Position numbers and translations under genes: made by a program
DNA from: Dactylosporangium sp040605635
GTDB taxonomy: Bacteria > Actinomycetota > Actinomycetes > Mycobacteriales > Micromonosporaceae
Direction of reading: 5' to 3'
Length of the DNA stretch: 64,000 nucleotides
Assembly: GCF_040605635.1 (NCBI RefSeq)
Contig: NZ_JBEXDG010000051.1
Location: forward strand, 1 to 64,000
In this document: in pieces, positions 1 through 11,366 of the stretch
Layout of the letters: every line of letters begins with the position of its first letter
Position numbering within the stretch: the stretch's first letter is position 1
Notes under the pieces: generated by a model
Database searches by the model: none
What the model saw: only the letters and a program-made list of their open reading frames with translations
What the model was told of the DNA's origin: nothing

Positions 1-48
1 GTACTCGGGGGGGGCCCCCCCCCCCCGGCGGGACGTGCGGAGGAGGAC

Positions 49-456
49 CTAGTTGGAGGCGACGCCGAGCTGGCCGCCACCGTCGGTGTGCAGCTCCGTG
101 GCGGAGGCGAACGACGTGTCCAGCTGGTGCCGGAGGGCGTCGAGCTGGCTGAACTCCGACGCGTGCGAGGACTCGGAGCCCTCGGCGGCGAAGACGTGGT
201 CGGATTCCGCGGCGCTGTGGTCGTACGAGGTGAAGTCCGACTCCTCGTAGTGCGTCCCGTCCGGGTTGCTGTACTCGACGTGGTGGCCCTGGTCGAAGCT
301 CGTCTGCTCGGCCGAGGCGTGGTCCTGCTCGTAGACGCCGAAGTTCGAGTCGTAGCTGTTCTCGCTACCCTCGACCTGGTGGAGCTGGTCCAGCGACTCG
401 TGCTCCTGGCCAGCCTCGACGTGGCCGTAGTCGGCGCCGGTGTCGAAGTCGCTCAT
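49..456 (-). CDS. Acidic, low-complexity hypothetical protein (135 aa)
   Basis: I do not recognise a family. The protein is rich in Asp, Glu, Ser and His, with recurring small motifs such as DQLHQ, DQGHH and YDHS, and has no signal peptide or membrane segment. It starts at an ATG preceded by a purine-rich GAGGGGGAA stretch, and the stop is a TAG at 49-51. In style it resembles the acidic protein encoded at 37190-37993 in the ini-like operon, although I cannot align the two. It may be an intrinsically disordered, surface or scaffold-type protein; this is inference from composition only. The 48 bases downstream hold a run of 8 G followed by 12 C, which could fold as a hairpin. Confidence 0.6.
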   Translation of the reverse strand: MSDFDTGADYGHVEAGQEHESLDQLHQVEGSENSYDSNFGVYEQDHASAEQTSFDQGHHVEYSNPDGTHYEESDFTSYDHSAAESDHVFAAEGSESSHASEFSQLDALRHQLDTSFASATELHTDGGGQLGVASN

Positions 457-651
457 GGGAGTTCCCCCTCAGTTGCTAACGCTTGGTGACATCATCGACG
501 GTACGGCCTGCTCAGCGCAGCGGAATCCCCCGAACGTGCCACCGTGACGAGCTGGTCGAACCGCCCGGTATGTGCTGACGTGGGGCATGCGTGCCATCCA
601 CATCGGTGGGTGATCGCCCCCGCTACGGCGCATCGACGCCCGCCGGTCCCG

Positions 652-1554
652 TCACCCGGCCGAGCCGCCAGCCCAGGCACGGTCGTGGAGGGCGTCGATC
701 GCGGTCAGGGCCGCGTCGAGCGCGGCAGCCGACGCCGGCAGCAGCGGCAGCCGCACGTCCGGGGTCGGGATCCGTCCGGTCGCGTGCAGGACGGCTTTGA
801 TGACTGCCGGGTTCGGCTCGGCGAACAGCGCCGCCGACACCGCCGCGAGCCCCGCGCCGAGCTTCCTGGCCCGCGCGACGTCGCCGTCCCGCCACGCCTC
901 GGCGAGGGCCACGAACCGGCCCGTCGCCACGTGCGCCGACGCGAGGATCCCGCCGGCCCCGCCGATGGCGAGCAGCGGCCCGATGACCGTGTCGTCCCCG
1001 CCGAGCACCGCAAACCTGGCCGGCAGCGCCCCGAGCAGCGCCACCGTGTCACCGCTGACCGCCCCGTCGGACAGCTTCATCCCCACGATGTTCGCAATGG
1101 CGGCGATCCGCAGCAGCGACCCGACGTCCAGGGCCTGCCCGGTCCGGTACGGCACGTGATACACCACCACCGGCACCAGCGAAGCGGCCGCGACCGCCTC
1201 CAGGTGCGCGACGACCCCCGCCGCGCCCGGCCGCGTGTAGGGCGGCACGACCACCATCGCGGCATCCCCGCGGACGTGCCGCACCGCCTCGACCGTCGCG
1301 GCCGTGGAGCTGCCACCCGTCCCGACCAGCAGCGGCGCCCCATACGCCCCGCAGACCTCCCGGCACGTCGACACCACCGAGGCCTGCTCCGCCGCGGTCA
1401 GCGTCGCCGGCTCCCCGGTCGTGCCGAGGGCGACCAGCCCCGCCGCGCCCTCGTCGAGGACCTGCCGGGCGAGCGCGGACAGCGCGTCCGACGCCACCGA
1501 CCCGTCGCGGGCGAAGGGCGTCACGAGCGGCACGAAGATCCCCGAAAGCTCCAT
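652..1554 (-). CDS. DapA-family lyase/aldolase (4-hydroxy-tetrahydrodipicolinate synthase-like)
   Basis: A 300-residue TIM-barrel protein of the DHDPS/N-acetylneuraminate lyase family. The paired Thr of the ALGTTGEPAT motif are at about 45-46, the Tyr-x-x-Pro-x-Arg-Thr motif (YHVPYRTG, Tyr132 and Arg137) is present, and the Schiff-base Lys160 sits in VGMKLS. Length is normal. I chose the ATG at 1554 because the protein there begins MELSGIFVPLVTPF, the usual family N-terminus; a longer in-frame start lacks homology. It is divergent from a LysR regulator 70 bases away, which suggests that it is the target gene of that regulator. The context is not a lysine operon, so a role in degradative aldol chemistry rather than lysine synthesis is plausible. 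Confidence 0.85.
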   Translation of the reverse strand: MELSGIFVPLVTPFARDGSVASDALSALARQVLDEGAAGLVALGTTGEPATLTAAEQASVVSTCREVCGAYGAPLLVGTGGSSTAATVEAVRHVRGDAAMVVVPPYTRPGAAGVVAHLEAVAAASLVPVVVYHVPYRTGQALDVGSLLRIAAIANIVGMKLSDGAVSGDTVALLGALPARFAVLGGDDTVIGPLLAIGGAGGILASAHVATGRFVALAEAWRDGDVARARKLGAGLAAVSAALFAEPNPAVIKAVLHATGRIPTPDVRLPLLPASAAALDAALTAIDALHDRAWAGGSAG

Positions 1555-1624
1555 GCGTCCACTGTCGCGGTCGCCGAGCGGAAGGTCCAGTTCACGTTCG
1601 TACACGCGAGCATAAGATGCACTG

Positions 1625-2509
1625 ATGCTCGATGCCCGCAAGCTCCGCCTCCTGCGCGACCTCGCCGACCGGGGCACCATCGCCGCCGTCGCGGCCGCCC
1701 ACAACTACACCCCGTCCGCGGTGTCGCAGCAGCTCGCCGCCCTGGAGCGGGAGGCGGGCGCCGCGCTGCTCGCCCGCACCGGCCGCGGCGTCACCCTCAC
1801 CGCCGCCGGCACCGTCCTCGCCGCGCACGCGGAGGACGTCCTCGCCGCCCTCGAACGCGCGACCGCCGCGCTCGCCGCCACCCGCACCGGCCTGTCCGGG
1901 CCGCTGCGCATCGGTGCGTTCCCGACCGCGATGCGGACCCTGCTGCCCGGCGCGCTCGTCGCCCTCGCCGGCGAGCACCCCGCGCTCGACCTCACCGTCG
2001 ACGAGCTCGACCCGGCGCTCGTCCCGGCCCGCCTCCGCGACGGCACCCTCGACGTCGCGCTCGTCCACGACTACGACCTCGTCCCGATCGTCCCCGACCC
2101 GGCCCTGGACACCGCGCCGCTGCTCGAGGAGACGATGTACCTCGCCGCGACCCGTCCCCTCGAGCTGCGGGAGTGCCGCGACGAGCCGTGGATCCTCGCC
2201 GGGCCCGGCACGCTGTGCCACACGATGACGATCCGCGCGTGCGAGGCCGCCGGGTTCCTGCCCCGCGCCCGGCACCACGCCGACGACTTCGTCACCGTCC
2301 TGACCCTCGTCGCCGCCGGTCAGGGCGTCGCCGTCGTGCCCTCCCTCGCGCTGCGCCCGCTGCTGGGCGGAGGGCACCCCGTCGTCGACGGCGTCGTGCT
2401 GACGCCCCTCGGCACCAAACGGCGGACCAGGTTCGCCTACCGGGCCGGCACCGGCGCGCACCCGTCGATCGCCGCGTTCGTCGCCGCCGTCCGTACCGCC
2501 GCCGAATGA
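1625..2509 (+). CDS. LysR-family transcriptional regulator
   Basis: A 294-residue protein with an N-terminal winged helix (MLDARKLRLLRDLADRGTIAAVA, then the recognition helix around TPSAVSQQLAALE, residues 1-60) followed by a periplasmic-binding-protein-like effector domain starting near SGPLRIGAFPTAMRTLLP. Length and domain order are normal for the family. It lies back to back with the DapA-like gene (70-base gap), the classical LysR arrangement in which the regulator controls both promoters and responds to a metabolite of the divergent enzyme. The inducer cannot be read from the sequence. Confidence 0.92.
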   Translation: MLDARKLRLLRDLADRGTIAAVAAAHNYTPSAVSQQLAALEREAGAALLARTGRGVTLTAAGTVLAAHAEDVLAALERATAALAATRTGLSGPLRIGAFPTAMRTLLPGALVALAGEHPALDLTVDELDPALVPARLRDGTLDVALVHDYDLVPIVPDPALDTAPLLEETMYLAATRPLELRECRDEPWILAGPGTLCHTMTIRACEAAGFLPRARHHADDFVTVLTLVAAGQGVAVVPSLALRPLLGGGHPVVDGVVLTPLGTKRRTRFAYRAGTGAHPSIAAFVAAVRTAAE

Positions 2510-2633
2510 ACGGAACCGAATGACCCACCGGGATGAACGGCCGAATGAATGACGCGGTGCGGAGCGGTTGCCGGGCAGGAGCGCGGCGGGCACCTCCGTC
2601 AGGCCGGCCGCAGGCGTGTCGACGTAGGACGGC

Positions 2634-4064
2634 GTGACCGTCTTCACCCCTCAGGACCCGGTCCTGCACCTGCTGCGCCGCGCCACCTACGGGCCGACCC
2701 CCGACGGCGAGGCCGAGCTGCGCTCGCTCGGCGCCGCCGCCTGGCTGGACCGGCAGCTCGCCCCGGCGGGCATCGACGACGCCGCGTGCACGAAGCTGCT
2801 CGCCCGGTTCCCGCTGATCGGCCTCGACATCAGCGCCCTCCGGGCCAGGGTGAAGGCCGGCACGATGAAGAACGGCGGCTGGGACGCGATGCAGGAGCTC
2901 GGCTCCGCCGCCGTCGCCCGCGCCGCGTGGAGCAAGCGGCAGCTGCTCGAGGTCATGGTCGACGTGTGGTCGAACCACCTCAACGTCACCTGCCCGTCCA
3001 GCGACGTGTGGGACAGTCGCGGCTCCTACGACGCGCTGATCCGCACGCACGCCCTCGGCCGGTTCGCCGACCTGCTCAAGGCGAGCGCCACCTCCCCGGC
3101 GATGCTGTCCTACCTGGACAACCGCAGCTCCACGAAGGCGAAGCCGAACGAGAACTACGCCCGCGAGCTCATGGAGCTGCACACCGTCGGCCTCATCTAC
3201 ACCGAGGTGGACGTGAAGGACGCCGCGCGCCTGCTCACCGGCCTCACCGTCGACAAGGCCACGGGCCTGTACAAGTTCGACGCCACGCAGCACGCGACCG
3301 GCGCTGTCACCATCCTCGGCTGGCGGCACGACAACGCCACCGCCGGCGGCGGCGAGACGGCCGCGCTGCAGTTCGTCGAGATGCTCGCCCAGCACCCCGC
3401 GACCGCCGAGCGCGTCGCCCGCAAACTCTGCGTCCGGTTCGTCTCCGACGATCCACCGGCCGCGCTCGTCCAGCGGCTGCGGCAGGTGTACGTGCAGCAG
3501 AAGTCGGCGATCGCCCCGGTCCTGCGGGCGCTGTTCACGTCGGCGGAGTTCGCCGCGTCCGTGGGCGCGAAGGTCCGCACCCCGTTCGAGGACCTCATCG
3601 GCACCGTCCGCGTCCTGGGCCTGCAGCCGGAGGCGACCGGCACCGAGGGCGTCCGCGCCCTGTACAACTATCTCGTCGCCGCCGGTCACGCGCCGATGCG
3701 GTGGGCGCCGCCGAACGGGTACCCGGACGTCGCCGCCGCCTGGACCGCGCCTTCCGGGCTGCTCATCCGCTGGAACGCGCACCTGAACCTGGCCGCCGGG
3801 TGGTACCCGAAGCAGCTGGTCCGGCCCGCGTCGATGCTCGCGTCGCTGGTGCCGGCGCTGCCGCCGACGCACGGTGCCTTCGTCGACGCCCTGGCGACCC
3901 GGCTCGTCGGCACCACTCTGCAACCGGCGCACCGCGACGCGCTGCTCAGTTTCCTCGGCAAGACGCCGACAAGTCCCCTGAAGGCGAAGGACCCCGCCGT
4001 CACCGGCAGGCTGCCGCACCTCATCGCCCTCATCCTCGACTCGCCCTACTTCCTGGCCAGGTGA
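2634..4064 (+). CDS. DUF1800 family protein
   Basis: A 476-residue protein beginning at a GTG, with the DUF1800 opening (HLLRRATYGPTP, then a Trp-Leu-rich stretch AAWLDRQLAP) and the family core around LEVMVDVWSNHLNV and NENYARELMELHTVG (roughly residues 100-185). The C-terminal part carries the usual RTPFEDLIGTVR segment. The family is of unknown biochemical function and is very often encoded next to DUF1501 genes. Here the stop codon overlaps the GTG start of the DUF1501 gene by four bases, so the two are translationally coupled. I see no N-terminal signal sequence; export as a pair with the Tat-carrying DUF1501 partner is possible but inferred. Confidence 0.88.
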   Translation: MTVFTPQDPVLHLLRRATYGPTPDGEAELRSLGAAAWLDRQLAPAGIDDAACTKLLARFPLIGLDISALRARVKAGTMKNGGWDAMQELGSAAVARAAWSKRQLLEVMVDVWSNHLNVTCPSSDVWDSRGSYDALIRTHALGRFADLLKASATSPAMLSYLDNRSSTKAKPNENYARELMELHTVGLIYTEVDVKDAARLLTGLTVDKATGLYKFDATQHATGAVTILGWRHDNATAGGGETAALQFVEMLAQHPATAERVARKLCVRFVSDDPPAALVQRLRQVYVQQKSAIAPVLRALFTSAEFAASVGAKVRTPFEDLIGTVRVLGLQPEATGTEGVRALYNYLVAAGHAPMRWAPPNGYPDVAAAWTAPSGLLIRWNAHLNLAAGWYPKQLVRPASMLASLVPALPPTHGAFVDALATRLVGTTLQPAHRDALLSFLGKTPTSPLKAKDPAVTGRLPHLIALILDSPYFLAR

Positions 4065-5329
4065 CCGTGTTGAACGCTTGCTGCACGACGGACGCTACGA
4101 CCGCTGGTCTCTCGCGCCGGGGCCTGCTGGGGCGCGCCGCCGTCATCGGTGCGGGCGCCGCGCTCACCGGCCTGGTGGGGGAGGGCCTCGCCACCCGGCT
4201 GGCGTTCGCCAGCACCCCGTACACCGGCGACACCATCGTCGTGCTGTCGCTGCGTGGAGGGTTCGACGGGCTGTCCGCCGTCGTCCCGATCGGCGACCCC
4301 GACTACTACGCCGCCCGGCCGACCATCGCGGTGCCGAAGGCGTCGGTGATCGCCGGGGACGGGATGTTCGGCCTGCACCCGGCGTTCGCGCCGCTGCTGG
4401 CCCGCTGGAACGCCGGCACGTTCGGCGCCGTGCACGCCGTCGGCCAGCCCAACCCGTCCCGCTCCCACTTCCAGGCGATGGAGGAGATGGAGCGCGCCGC
4501 CGCCGGCACGTCCGTGCGCACCGGCTGGCTCGACCGGATGCTCGGCGTCGCCGGCGCGGTTTCGCCGACCGCCGGCGTCGCCATGGGCGCCACCTCACCG
4601 GCGCGGGCGTTCGCCGGCCCGTCCCCGGACGTGTCGATGTCGTCCGTCGACGGGTTCGCCCTGTCCGGCAACGACGTGAAGACCCCGATGGCCGCGACGA
4701 TCGCCAAGCTCTTCGACGGCGCCCCGGCGGTCATGGCCGACCCGGCCCGCGCCGTCAACGCCACCCTCGGCACGGTCGCCGCACTGGGCAGGTACACGCC
4801 GGCCGCCACCTACCCGGCGACCGCCCTCGGCCGGGCCCTGTGCGACGTGGCCCGCCTGGTGAAGTCGAACGTCGGCCTGATGGCGGCGACCGTCGACTTC
4901 GGCGACTGGGACATGCACGAGGGGCTCGGCGGCCCCGCCAAGGGCCAGCGGATGCACGACCACCTGACCGAGCTCGCCCTCGCCCTGGAAGCGTTCGCCG
5001 CCGACCTGGGCGACGCCTTCAAGCGCGTCACCCTGGTCACGCTCAGCGAGTTCGGCCGCCGCGTCGCGGAGAACGGCTCCCGCGGCGTCGACCACGGCAA
5101 CGGCAACGCCATGCTCCTGCTCGGCGGCAACGTCCGCGGCGGCCGCGTCCACGGCACCTGGCCCGGCCTCGCCCCGGCGAAGCTGACGGCCGGGGACCTC
5201 GCCTCGACCACCGACTACCGCTCCGTCATCGGCGAGCTCCTGCAACGCCGCTGCGGCGTCGGCTCCCTGACCAACATCTTCCCGGACGTCACCCCCTCCT
5301 CGTACGACCTGGCCGTCGTCCGCAGGTGA
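4061..5329 (+). CDS. DUF1501 family protein with Tat signal
   Basis: A 422-residue protein. Near the N-terminus it carries a twin-arginine signal (LSRRGLLGRAAVIGAGAAL, about residues 15-33), followed by the DUF1501 core starting at DTIVVLSLRGGFDGLSAVVP and ending with LSEFGRRVAENGSRGVDHGNGNAMLLLGG, a metal-dependent sulfatase/phosphatase-like fold in related proteins. I place the start at the GTG at 4061, overlapping the DUF1800 stop (GTGA), because this leaves a short lead before the twin Arg. Folding in the cytoplasm and Tat export are expected. It forms an operon with the upstream DUF1800 gene. The substrate is unknown. Confidence 0.9.
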   Translation: MTVLNACCTTDATTAGLSRRGLLGRAAVIGAGAALTGLVGEGLATRLAFASTPYTGDTIVVLSLRGGFDGLSAVVPIGDPDYYAARPTIAVPKASVIAGDGMFGLHPAFAPLLARWNAGTFGAVHAVGQPNPSRSHFQAMEEMERAAAGTSVRTGWLDRMLGVAGAVSPTAGVAMGATSPARAFAGPSPDVSMSSVDGFALSGNDVKTPMAATIAKLFDGAPAVMADPARAVNATLGTVAALGRYTPAATYPATALGRALCDVARLVKSNVGLMAATVDFGDWDMHEGLGGPAKGQRMHDHLTELALALEAFAADLGDAFKRVTLVTLSEFGRRVAENGSRGVDHGNGNAMLLLGGNVRGGRVHGTWPGLAPAKLTAGDLASTTDYRSVIGELLQRRCGVGSLTNIFPDVTPSSYDLAVVRR

Positions 5330-5583
5330 GGTCCGCCGCAGCGGTGGATGTGGGCGCCGGAACCGCGCCGTCCGGTTCGCGAGCGGGGCGGGCCGGACGG
5401 GGACACGCGAAGGGTGGATGTCCGGTGAGGGGCGCATCCGACGATCGGACGCCATCCTGCTGCGTCCGGTCCATCGGCGTGGCACAGGGCGGAGCGAGTT
5501 GGTGGTGAGCGGCACGGCGGACAGCCGGTCCGGGTATCGTGCGCGCTTGTCCGTGAGGATCGGGGGCCGACCCGAGGAGGATC

Positions 5584-6645
5584 ATGAGGCGCAATGCCGC
5601 GCTGGCCGTCGTTGTCGTGTTCGCCGTGAGTGCGGGCGTGTCCGGTTGCAGCTCGTCGAAGGACGGCAGGGCGGCCCCGGCGACGGGGGCGTCGTCCTCG
5701 GCGGTCGGGCCGGCCGGGTCGCAGGAGGCGGCCGGCGTCCTGGGGTCCGCGAGCCAGTCCGCGTCGGCGCAGAGCGGCGCCTGCACGGTCTTCCCCGCCG
5801 ACAACGTCTGGCGTGCTGATGTGTCGAAGCTGCCCGTGCACCGTGACTCGGCGGCGTGGGTGGCCAGCATCGGCGCGTCCGCGCACGCGCACCCCGACTT
5901 CGGCGCGGGCCTGATCGACGGCGCGCCCTTCGGCATCCCGATCACGACCGTCGGCGCCGGCCAGGCGGGCGTCAAGGTCACCTTCGACTACGCCGACGAG
6001 AGCGACAAGGGCCCCTACCCGATCCCGCGCAACGCCCGCGTCGAGGGCGGCGCGAACGCCGACGGGGACCGGCATGTCATCGTCCACGACACGGCGGCCT
6101 GCAAGGCCTACGAGCTCTACGACGCGCACCCGAACCAGGACGGCTCGTGGAAGGCGGGCTCCGGCGCCGTCTACGACCTGCGCCGCAACGACCTGCGCAA
6201 GGCCGGCTGGACCTCCGCCGACGCCGCGGGTCTGTCCATCCTCGCCGGTCTGGCCCGCGCCGATGAGGCTGCCGCCGGCAAGGTCGGCCACGCGATCCGC
6301 TTCACCGCGCCGCGCACGAAGAAGGCCTACATCTGGCCCGCCCGGCACGCCGCGTCGTCGTCGACCGACGCCGCGCTGCCCCCGATGGGTGCCCGCTTCC
6401 GCCTGAAGGCCTCCGTCGACATCTCCAAGTTTCCTCCCCAGGCCCGCGCGATCGCGCAGGCGCTCAAGCAGCACGGCGCGATCCTTGCGGACAACGGCTC
6501 GCCCTGGTTCTTCTCAGGGACCCAGGACGACAAGTGGAGCAACGATCAGCTCAACGCCCTCAAGTCCCTGACCGGCAAGGACTTCGAGGCCGTCGACAGC
6601 TCCCTGCTGATGGTCGACGCCAACTCCGCCCGCTGCCGCCCCTGA
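5584..6645 (+). CDS. Secreted lipoprotein of unknown function
   Basis: A 353-residue protein with an N-terminal lipoprotein signal: Arg-Arg, a hydrophobic core (ALAVVVVFAV) and the lipobox VSGC, followed by a Ser/Ala/Gly-rich linker to about residue 65. The mature domain starts at CTVFPADNVWRADV and contains HPDFGAG, PFGIPITTV, RHVIVHD and NGSPWFFSG. I have seen similar domains annotated as hypothetical in actinomycetes and plants; I do not assign an activity. A strong AGGAGG lies six bases before the ATG. The 254 bases upstream hold no gene and presumably the promoter. Confidence 0.85.
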   Translation: MRRNAALAVVVVFAVSAGVSGCSSSKDGRAAPATGASSSAVGPAGSQEAAGVLGSASQSASAQSGACTVFPADNVWRADVSKLPVHRDSAAWVASIGASAHAHPDFGAGLIDGAPFGIPITTVGAGQAGVKVTFDYADESDKGPYPIPRNARVEGGANADGDRHVIVHDTAACKAYELYDAHPNQDGSWKAGSGAVYDLRRNDLRKAGWTSADAAGLSILAGLARADEAAAGKVGHAIRFTAPRTKKAYIWPARHAASSSTDAALPPMGARFRLKASVDISKFPPQARAIAQALKQHGAILADNGSPWFFSGTQDDKWSNDQLNALKSLTGKDFEAVDSSLLMVDANSARCRP

Positions 6646-6653
6646 ACCATACA

Positions 6654-6676
6654 CCTAGCTTCCTAGGATGCCCTAG
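6654..6676. promoter_or_regulatory. Copy 1 of a 23-base CCTAGG-centred motif
   Basis: The site starts CCTAGC, has the 8-base palindrome TCCTAGGA in its middle and ends CCCTAG. It matches a second copy at 18788-18810, directly before a siderophore synthetase gene, at 20 of 23 positions. It lies just after the lipoprotein stop codon and about 250 bases before gcvP. A protein-binding site is my inference; such AT-richer palindromes are rare in this window. Confidence 0.4.
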
Positions 6677-6701
6677 CGGCTGTGGCGTCGACCACGGGTG
6701 C

Positions 6702-6729
6702 GTGACCATGGTCGAAGAACCGGTAGATT
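6702..6729 (+). promoter_or_regulatory. Probable promoter of the riboswitch-gcvP transcript
   Basis: A GTGACC hexamer (6702-6707) and a TAGATT hexamer (6724-6729) are 16 bases apart. Transcription would begin near 6736, a few bases before the glycine aptamer, as expected for a riboswitch leader. A 10-base palindrome, GACCATGGTC, lies at 6704-6713 between the two boxes. Confidence 0.5.
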
Positions 6730-6748
6730 AGGTGACGCCGGCAATACC

Positions 6749-6850
6749 CGCGCGGGAGAGATCGTCTGAATTCAGGGCGACGCCGAAGGGGCAAATCCTC
6801 CCCGGAACCTCTCAGGCAGAAGGACCGCGACGGGTTGGCACCTCTGGAGG
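6749..6850 (+). ncRNA. Glycine riboswitch (single aptamer)
   Basis: The conserved elements of the gcvT-type glycine aptamer appear in order: GCGGGAGAGA, CGCCGAAGGGGCAA, CCTCTCAGGCA, AGAAGGACCGC and finally CTCTGGAGG, which pairs back with GGGAGAG to close P1. Only one aptamer is present; the second of the tandem pair found in many bacteria is missing. It lies about 60 bases before gcvP, which encodes the glycine-cleaving decarboxylase, so it is expected to switch gcvP on when glycine is high. The identification is firm from primary sequence; the exact ends are approximate. Confidence 0.95.
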
Positions 6851-6908
6851 CCACACGACAGAGGGGGAGGGACGCGTTTCCCCGACCCCGGATCGAAAGA
6901 GTGTGGCC
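6849..6908 (+). promoter_or_regulatory. Candidate expression platform of the glycine riboswitch
   Basis: A perfect 8-base inverted repeat, GGCCACAC at 6849-6856 and GTGTGGCC at 6901-6908, would bring the last bases of the aptamer closing stem next to the gcvP ATG at 6910. The weak ribosome site GAAAGAG (6894-6900) falls inside the enclosed loop, together with a G-rich/C-rich pair (GGGGG near 6863, CCCC near 6880). The first two G of the repeat are also the end of P1, so pairing may be mutually exclusive. There is no T-run, so control of translation is more likely than termination. This is inferred from base pairing only. Confidence 0.5.
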
Positions 6909-6909
6909 A

Positions 6910-9732
<2,823 letters not shown>

Positions 9733-9753
9733 CTGGTTACGGAGTGTGACCGA

Positions 9754-9963
9754 TCAGGCGGCTTTGACGAGGACGTGCATGGCCGGTCCGCGGTGCGGTT
9801 CGATCACGCTGCAGTCCGGGAGAAGCTCGCCGGTGTCCTCGAAGACGATCACTCCGTTGCACAGGAGGCTCCACCCCTGCTCGGGGTGTGCGGCCAGGAT
9901 CCGGGCGGCTTCGTGGTCCAGATCGGCGGCTGCGGGACAGGATGGTTGGTGCTGGCAGAGCAT
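9754..9963 (-). CDS. DUF5999 family small protein
   Basis: A 69-residue protein starting MLCQHQPSCPAA and containing HPEQGWSLLCNGVIVFEDTGELLP, which I recognise as the actinobacterial DUF5999 family. Two N-terminal Cys and one central Cys are conserved features. The function is unknown. Its gene converges on gcvP (21-base gap) and diverges from the pabB-like gene. The full length is typical of the family. Confidence 0.88.
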   Translation of the reverse strand: MLCQHQPSCPAAADLDHEAARILAAHPEQGWSLLCNGVIVFEDTGELLPDCSVIEPHRGPAMHVLVKAA

Positions 9964-10095
9964 CGGGGGTCTCCGATTGAGAGGTTCAGTTGAGGCCTGT
10001 GTGGTTGTTCACATGACCAGAGATGCACGCTACTACGGCCAACGACACGATTCCGAACACGTCACGGCACAACTTGGGGATAATCCGCCATTCGT

Positions 10096-11337
10096 ATGAG
10101 CACATTAGGACCGGTCGTCGGGTGCCGGCCCGGGTCGGTGGAACTCCACCCTCCCGGGTCGGCCCCGGCGTGTCGACCGCACCTATGGGAGCGTTCCCGG
10201 ATCGAGTGGCATTCCCGCGACGGGGGCGACCCCCTGGCCATCCTCTCAGCGTTCCTGATCGATGCGGGACTTCCTGTCTCCGATCTGTCCCGATCACGCA
10301 CGGTGACAGACTCGGTGTGTGGCGCCGCGATCCTGCTCGCGCCGCCGTCGGCGGTCGCGTCCCCGGCCCCGTCCGTGCCCGACCTCGTCGCCGTCGTCTT
10401 CGCCCATTCGCCGTCTCCCGGTGTACGGCCTGGCGACCACCCCGCCGCACGACCGGGGCGGCCCGCCCCAGGGCAGGACTTTCCCGCCTCACCGGCAGAC
10501 CCGGCTCCCTCGCGGGTGGGGCTGTGGACCCCGAGCTGGACCACCGCCGAACACGCCGCGGCGGTCGAGGCGGTCCGCGCGGCGATCGCCCGCGGCGACG
10601 TCTACCAGGCCAATGTCGTCGGCCACGCCAGCGCCCCGCTCACCGGCGACCCCCGCACCGCTCTGGCCAGGGTGGCCGCCCTGCCGGGCGCCCGCTACGG
10701 GGGAGTGCTGGAAGGCGCCGACAGCGCGTGGTGGGTGGCGTGCGCCTCCCCGGAGACCCTCGTCGAGGTGTCCGACGGCCGCGCCGTGACCCGCCCGATC
10801 AAGGGTACCCGCCCCGCCACCGGCCAGGGCCGCGCCGAGCTCCTCGCATCGGCGAAGGAACGCGCCGAACACATCATGATCGTCGACCTGGAACGCAACG
10901 ACCTCGGCCGCGTCGCCCGCACCGGCACCGTCCGCGTCGACGACCTCTTCGCCATCCGCCGCTGGTCCCGCCTGTGGCAGGCCGAGTCGACGGTCAGCGC
11001 CCACCTCGCCCCCGGCGTCGGCCTGCGGGAGCTCCTCGCCGCGGTGTGGCCGGGCGGCTCGGTGACGGGCGCCCCGAAACTCGCCGCCGTCGACGTCGTC
11101 AGCGCCCTGGAGCCGGTCGGCCGCGGCCCGAGCATGGGCGCCGCCGGCTGGATCGGCCACACGCCGGACGGTCGCCTGCACGTCGACCTCGGCCTGACGA
11201 TCCGCACCGTCGCGGTGGCCGACGGCCTCGCCCACGTGTGGGCCGGCGGTGGCATCGTCTGGGACAGCGACCCCGCCGCCGAGGTCGCCGAGGCCGCCGC
11301 GAAGACCGCGCCCATCAAGGCCGCCCTGACCGCCTGA
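10096..11337 (+). CDS. pabB: Aminodeoxychorismate synthase component I-like protein
   Basis: A 413-residue chorismate-utilising enzyme that aminates chorismate to 4-amino-4-deoxychorismate for folate (or for p-aminobenzoate-derived metabolites). The catalytic half has the PIKGTRPATG motif, with Lys236 as the nucleophile that distinguishes PabB from anthranilate synthase (which has PIAGT), then ERNDLGRV, PGGSVTGAPK and the C-terminal WAGGGIVWDSDP motif. The N-terminal 130 residues are poorly conserved. No PabA glutaminase or PabC is adjacent, so ammonia or a distant partner must supply nitrogen. A GATAAT hexamer at 10079-10084, close to the start, may be its -10 box. Confidence 0.88.
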   Translation: MSTLGPVVGCRPGSVELHPPGSAPACRPHLWERSRIEWHSRDGGDPLAILSAFLIDAGLPVSDLSRSRTVTDSVCGAAILLAPPSAVASPAPSVPDLVAVVFAHSPSPGVRPGDHPAARPGRPAPGQDFPASPADPAPSRVGLWTPSWTTAEHAAAVEAVRAAIARGDVYQANVVGHASAPLTGDPRTALARVAALPGARYGGVLEGADSAWWVACASPETLVEVSDGRAVTRPIKGTRPATGQGRAELLASAKERAEHIMIVDLERNDLGRVARTGTVRVDDLFAIRRWSRLWQAESTVSAHLAPGVGLRELLAAVWPGGSVTGAPKLAAVDVVSALEPVGRGPSMGAAGWIGHTPDGRLHVDLGLTIRTVAVADGLAHVWAGGGIVWDSDPAAEVAEAAAKTAPIKAALTA

Positions 11338-11366
11338 GCGGCGTGGGTCGCCGTAGGGTGGGCGGT

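Noticed and set aside
7..28. Run of 8 G followed by 12 C at the window start, able to form a hairpin
   Set aside because: Homopolymers of this kind are often assembly or sequencing artefacts and lie at the window edge; I cannot call a terminator with confidence.
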